Positions 59,399-64,000 of a DNA stretch of 64,000 bases are shown here, one piece after another. The notes beneath the pieces are model-generated. The model was given only the letters and a program-made list of their open reading frames with translations, was not told where the DNA came from and ran no database searches. The DNA comes from Antedon mediterranea (Eukaryota; Echinodermata; Crinoidea; Comatulida; Antedonidae): NCBI RefSeq assembly GCF_964355755.1, contig NC_092675.1, positions 13,097,312 to 13,161,311 of the forward strand. Reading direction: 5' to 3'. The first letter of the stretch is position 1. Each line of letters begins with the position of its first letter. The translations under genes were made by a program, and so were the position numbers.

Positions 59399-62300
59399 GT
59401 TTTAGACCATTTTGTGATTTTGAACAAACTTGTTAACATAAAAACACCAAAGTGCTTAGAATAGCTTCAAATCGTATTTGGAGACGTTTTAGACCATTTT
59501 GAGATTTTCGAAAAAACTTGGTTACACAAAAACATCAAAGTGCTTAAAATCACATTATAAACCGTTTTAGACCATTTTGAGCATTTCGATAACACTTTTC
59601 ACACAAAAACATCAAAGAGCACAAAATAGCTTAATATCGTATTTAAAAACGTTTTAGACCATTTTGAGCATTTCGACAAAACTTTTTCACACAAAACACC
59701 AAAGTGCTTAGAATAGCTTCAAATCGCATTTGGAGACGTTTTAGACCAATTTGTGCATTTCGATGAAACTTGATTACACAAAAACATCAAAGTGCTTAAA
59801 ATCACATTATAAACCGTTTTAGACCATTTTGAGCATTTCGATAACACTTTTCACACAAAAACATCAAAGAGCACAAAATAGCTTAATATCGTATTTAAAA
59901 ACGTTTTAGACCATTTTGAGAATTTAGACAAAACTTTTTCACACAAAACACCAAAGTGCTTAGAATAGCTTCAAATCGCATTTGGAGACGTTTTAGACCA
60001 TTTTGTGCATTTCGATGAAACTTGGTTACACAAAAACATCAAAGTGCTTAAAATCACATTATAAATCGTTTTAGACCATTTTGAGCATTTCGACAAAACT
60101 TTTTCACACAAAATACCAAAGTGCTTAGAATAGCTTCAAATCGCATTTGGAGACGTTTTAGACCATTTTGTGATTTTCGAAAAAACTTTTTAACATAAAA
60201 ACACCAAAGTGCTTAGAATAGCTTCAAATCACATTTGGAGACATTTTAGACCATTTTGTGATTTTCGAAAAAACTTGTTAACATAAAAACACGAAGTGCT
60301 TAGAATAGCTTCAAATCGCATTTGGAAACGTTTTAGACCATTTTGTGATTTTCGAAAAAAATTGTTAACATAAAAACACCAAAGTGCTTAGAATCACATT
60401 ATAAACCGTTTTAGACCATTTTGAGCATTTCGATAACAATTTTCACACAAAAACATCAAAGAGCACAAAATAGCTTAATATCGTATTTAAAAATGTTTTA
60501 GACCATTTTGAGCATTTAGATAAAACTTTTTCACACAAAACACCAAAGTGCTTAGAATAGCTTCAAATCGCATTTGGAGACGTTTTAGACCATTTTGTGA
60601 TTTTTGAAAAAACTTGTTAACATAAAAACACCAAAGTGCTTAGAATAGCTTCAAATCACATTTGGAGACGTTTTAGACCATTTTGTGATTTTCGAAAAAA
60701 CTTGTTAACATAAAAACACGAAAGTGCTTAGAATAGCTTCAAATCGCATTTGGAAACGTTTTAGACCATTTTGTGATTTTCTAAAAAACTTGTTAACATA
60801 AAAACACGAAAGTGCTTAGAATAGCTTCAAATCGCATTTGGAAACGTTTTAGACCATTTTGTGATTTTCGAAAAAACTTGTTAACATAAAAACACGAAAG
60901 TGCTTAGAATAGCTTCAAATCGCATTTGGAAACGTTTTAGACCATTTTGTGATTTTCGAAAAAAAATTGTTAACATAAAAACACCAAAGTGTTTAGAATA
61001 GCTTCAAATCGCATTTGGAGACGTTTTAGACCAATTTGTGATTTTCGAAAAAACTTATCAACATAAAAACACCAAAGGGTTTAGAATAGCTTCAAATCGC
61101 ATTTGGAGACGTTTTAGACCATTTTGTGATTTTGAAAAAACTTGTTAACATAAAAACACCAAAGTGCTTAGAATAGCTTCAAATCGCATTTGGAGACGTT
61201 TTAGACCATTTTGTGATTTTCGAAAAAACTTGTTAACATAAAAACACCAAAGTGCTTAGAATAGCTTCAAATCGTATTTGGAGACGTTTTAGACCATTTT
61301 GAGATTTTCGAAAAAACTTGGTTACACAAAAACATCAAAGTGCTTAAAATCACATTATAAACCGTTTTAGACCATTTTGAGCATTTCGGTAACACTTTTC
61401 ACACAAAAACATCAAAGAGCACAAAATAGCTTAATATCGTATTTAAAAACGTTTTAGACCATTTTGAGCCTTTAGACAAAACTTTTTCACACAAAACACC
61501 AAAGTGCTTAGAATAGCTTCAAATCGCATTTGGAGACGTTTTAGACCATTTTGTGCATTTCGATGAAACTTGGTTACACAAAAACATCAAAGTGCTTAAA
61601 ATCACATTATAAATCGTTTTAGACCATTTTGAGCATTTCGACAAAACTTTTTCACACAAAATACCAAAGTGCTTAGAATAGCTTCAAATCGCATTTGGAG
61701 ACGTTTTAGACCATTTTGTGATTTTCGAAAAAACTTTTTAACATAAAAACACCAAAGTGCTTAGAATAGCTTCAAATCACATTTGGAGACGTTTTAGACC
61801 ATAAGTGCTTAGAATCACATTATAAACCGTTTTAGACCATTTTGAGCATTTCGATAACAATTTTCACACAAAAACATCAAAGAGCACAAAATAGCTTAAT
61901 ATCGTATTTAAAAATGTTTTAGACCATTTTGAGCATTTAGATAAAACTTTTTCACACAAAACACCAAAGTGCTTAGAATAGCTTCAAATCGCATTTGGAG
62001 ACGTTTTAGACCATTTTGTGATTTTTGAAAAAACTTGTTAACATAAAAACACCAAAGTGCTTAGAATAGCTTCAAATCACATTTGGAGACGTTTTAGACC
62101 ATTTTGTGATTTTCGAAAAAACTTGTTAACATAAAAACACGAAAGTGCTTAGAATAGCTTCAAATCGCATTTGGAAACGTTTTAGACCATTTAGTGATTT
62201 TCGAAAAAACTTGTTAACATAAAAACACGAAAGTGCTTAGAATAGCTTCAAATCGCATTTGGAAACGTTTTAGACCATTTTGTGATTTTCGAAAAAAATT

Positions 62301-62618
62301 GTTAACATAAAAACACCAAAGTGTTTAGAATAGCTTCAAATCGCATTTGGAGACGTTTTAGACCAATTTGTGATTTTCGAAAAAACTTATCAACATAAAA
62401 ACACCAAAGGGTTTAGAATAGCTTCAAATCGCATTTGGAGACGTTTTAGACCATTTTGTGATTTTCGAAAAAACTTGTTAACATAAAAACACGAAAGTGC
62501 TTAGAATAGCTTCAAATCGCATTTGGAAACGTTTTAGACCATTTTGTGATTTTCGAAAAAACTTGTTAACATAAAAACATGAAAGTGCTTAGAATAGCTT
62601 CAAATCGTATTTGGAGAC
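59399..62618. repeat. Block R, copy 4 (3220 bp)
   Basis: Complete copy, same length as copy 1; offset 18352 then 18517 to copy 2. Its left neighbour is the AAAAGTGC version of the truncated monomer, as for copy 2. Confidence 0.9.
61791..61828. repeat. Truncated 38-bp monomer 15
   Basis: Same joint, block R copy 4. Confidence 0.92.
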
Positions 62619-64000
62619 GTTTTAGACCATTTTGTGATTTTCGAAAAAACTTGTTAACATAAAAACACGAATGTGCTTAGAATAGCTTCAAATCGCATTT
62701 TGAGACGTTTTAGACCATTTTGTGCATTTCGATGAAACTTGGTTACACAAAAACATCAAAGTGCTTAAAATCACATTATAAACCATTTTAGACCATTTTG
62801 AGCATTTCGATAACACTTTTCACACAAAAACATCAAAGAGCACAAAATAGCTTAATATCGTATTTAAAAACGTTTTAGACCATTTTGAGCATTTCGACAA
62901 AACTTTTTCACACAAAACACCAAAGTGCTTAGAATAGCTTCAAATCGCATTTGGAGACGTTTTAGACCATTTTGTGATTTTCGAAAAAACTTGTTAACAT
63001 AAAAACATCAAAGTGTACAGAATAACTTCAAATCGCATTTGGAGACCGTTTTAGGCCAATTTGTGATTTTCGAAAAAACTTGTTAACCTAAAAATACCAA
63101 AGTGTTTAGAATAGCTTCAAATCGCATTTGGAGACGTTTTAGAACATTTTGTGATTTTCGAAAAAACTTGTTAACATAAAAACACCAAAGTGCTTAGAAT
63201 AGCTTCAAATCGTATTTGGAGACGTTTTAGACCATTTTGAGATTTTCGAAAAAACTTGGTTACACAAAAACATCAAAGTGCTTAAAATCACATTATAAAC
63301 CGTTTTAGACCATTTTGAGAATTTCGATAACACTTTTCACACAAAAACATCAAAGAGCACAAAATAGCTTAATATCGTATTTAAAAAAGTTTTAGACCAT
63401 TTTGAGCATTTCGACAAAACTTTTTCACACAAAACACCAAAGTGCTTAGAATAGCTTCAAATCGCATTTGGAGACGTTTTAGACCAATTTGTGCATTTCG
63501 ATGAAACTTGATTACACAAAAACATCAAAGTGCTTAAAATCACATTATAAACCGTTTTAGACCATTTTGAGCATTTCGATAACACTTTTCACACAAAAAC
63601 ATCAAAGAGCACAAAATAGCTTAATATCGTATTTAAAAACGTTTTAGACCATTTTGAGCATTTAGACAAAACTTTTTCACACAAAACACCAAAGTGCTTA
63701 GAATAGCTTCAAATCGCATTTGGAGACGTTTTAGACCATTTTGTGCATTTCGATGAAACTTGGTTACACAAAAACATCAAAGTGCTTAAAATCACATTAT
63801 AAATCGTTTTAGACCATTTTGAGCATTTCGACAAAACTTTTTCACACAAAATACCAAAGTGCTTAGAATAGCTTCAAATCGCATTTGGAGACGTTTTAGA
63901 CCATTTTGTGATTTTCGAAAAAACTTTTTAACATAAAAACACCAAAGTGCTTAGAATAGCTTCAAATCACATTTGGAGACATTTTAGACCATTTTGTGAT
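62619..64000. repeat. Terminal satellite segment, partial block Q then B-C-D
   Basis: 62531-63160 repeats 22839-23.47 kb at offset 39692 (GTGTACAGAATAACTTC at 63015/23323; TTTTAGGCC; GAAC box at 63136). Where block Q continues with the 506-bp unit, this segment switches to A(ATCGTATTT) and B C D E C D E' F A A up to the window end. The private change CACGAATGTGC lies at about 62665. The array is cut by the window edge. Confidence 0.88.

Larger units (their letters stand above)
56028..62618. repeat. 6.6-kb block S, second copy
   Basis: Copy of 37676-44101, retaining the E' (59990-60067) and F (60068-60154) monomers. Private changes include TTCAAGACACATTT (about 56363), CAAAAGGTTT (about 56263), GAGAATTTAGAC (about 59928) and TTTTCTAAAAAAC (about 60778). 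Both copies carry GACTATTTTG (39908/58260), AAAAAGACC (39258/57610) and the T-to-A version of the truncated monomer (40747/59099). Confidence 0.9.
1..64000. repeat. Satellite DNA array, about 80-88-bp monomers, fills the window
   Basis: The box GTTTTAGACC recurs every 77-89 bp from end to end, giving roughly 750 monomers. All copies read in the same direction; I never saw the reverse complement of the box (TGGTCTAAAAC). No unique sequence, transposon, gene or RNA gene interrupts the array. Both window ends lie inside monomers, so the array continues on both sides. Consensus monomers are 28-36% GC. Family knowledge: megabase arrays of short AT-rich monomers with higher-order repeats are characteristic of eukaryotic centromeres and other heterochromatin. 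Centromeric function here is inference, because no CENP-B box (NTTCGNNNNANNCGGGN) or known family signature was recognised. Confidence 0.97.

Noticed and set aside
1-64000. CRISPR array (short repeats at regular spacing)
   Set aside because: There is no alternation of identical repeats with unique spacers. The whole period is repetitive and monomers are contiguous; no cas gene is present.
1-64000. CENP-B box
   Set aside because: The pattern needs TTCG, then A, then CGGG. TTTCGA is present in each monomer, but CGGG is not seen anywhere in the consensus classes.
1-64000. Prokaryotic origin iterons or a plasmid repeat region
   Set aside because: Iterons are short clusters of a few copies next to replication genes. 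Here hundreds of monomers with nested higher-order structure fill 64 kb with no gene.
1-64000. Known plant or animal satellite family (for example the 92-bp soybean centromere repeat, 171-bp alpha satellite, 180-bp Arabidopsis repeat)
   Set aside because: Period and consensus do not fit what I recall of these families. A database search would be needed, so no family name is given.

Overview
The window is one uninterrupted satellite DNA array. From base 1 to base 64000 I see only head-to-tail copies of an AT-rich repeat about 77-89 bp long, roughly 750 monomers, all in the same orientation. I see no gene, RNA gene, transposon, CRISPR array, telomeric repeat or unique-sequence island. Consensus monomers are about 28-36% GC. 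This organisation, with diverged monomer classes, higher-order repeats and nested recent duplications, is typical of eukaryotic centromeric, pericentromeric or other heterochromatic satellites. Many class-defining differences are CG to TG or CA changes, which suggests a genome that methylates cytosine, such as a plant or vertebrate. I do not recognise the satellite family and cannot name the species.

Every monomer starts with a conserved box (GTTTTAGACC, then A[T/A]TTTG) and carries TTTCGA at columns 21-26. The monomers are modular: a small set of 5' halves joined to three 3' halves. The classes are A (88 bp), B (78), C (87), D (87), E and E' (78), F (87, or 77 when deleted) and the variants B2, C2 and D2. 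D is a C-like 5' half on an A 3' half, and B2 is an A 5' half on a B 3' half. Runs of A monomers (88-bp period) alternate with 252-bp trimers (B-C-D, E-C-D, B2-C2-D2).

Layout. 1-11172 holds three copies of a 2.54-kb block, two of them inside a clean 3163/3162-bp tandem duplication (4848-8010, 8011-11172). 11173-14452 holds two 506+505-bp tandem pairs. 14453-17541 contains a 564-bp duplication. 17542-19039 is a 749-bp nine-monomer tandem pair. 20337-23179 is a 1422/1421-bp eighteen-monomer tandem pair. 22751-27071 repeats 12749-18135. 28366-38453 is a tandem pair of about 5 kb. 37676-44101 recurs at 56028-62618. 44102-56027 is a mosaic of the same modules. 62619-64000 repeats 22839-23.5 kb and then returns to the B-C-D order.

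Most of the larger differences between duplicated blocks (127, 165, 505, 516, 564 bp) are equal to sums of whole or truncated monomers, as expected from unequal exchange in register. A 38-bp truncated monomer present 15 times, and other private junctions, act as markers that allow the history of the array to be reconstructed. The two longest open frames (63 and 67 codons) are translations of the repeat and are not genes.
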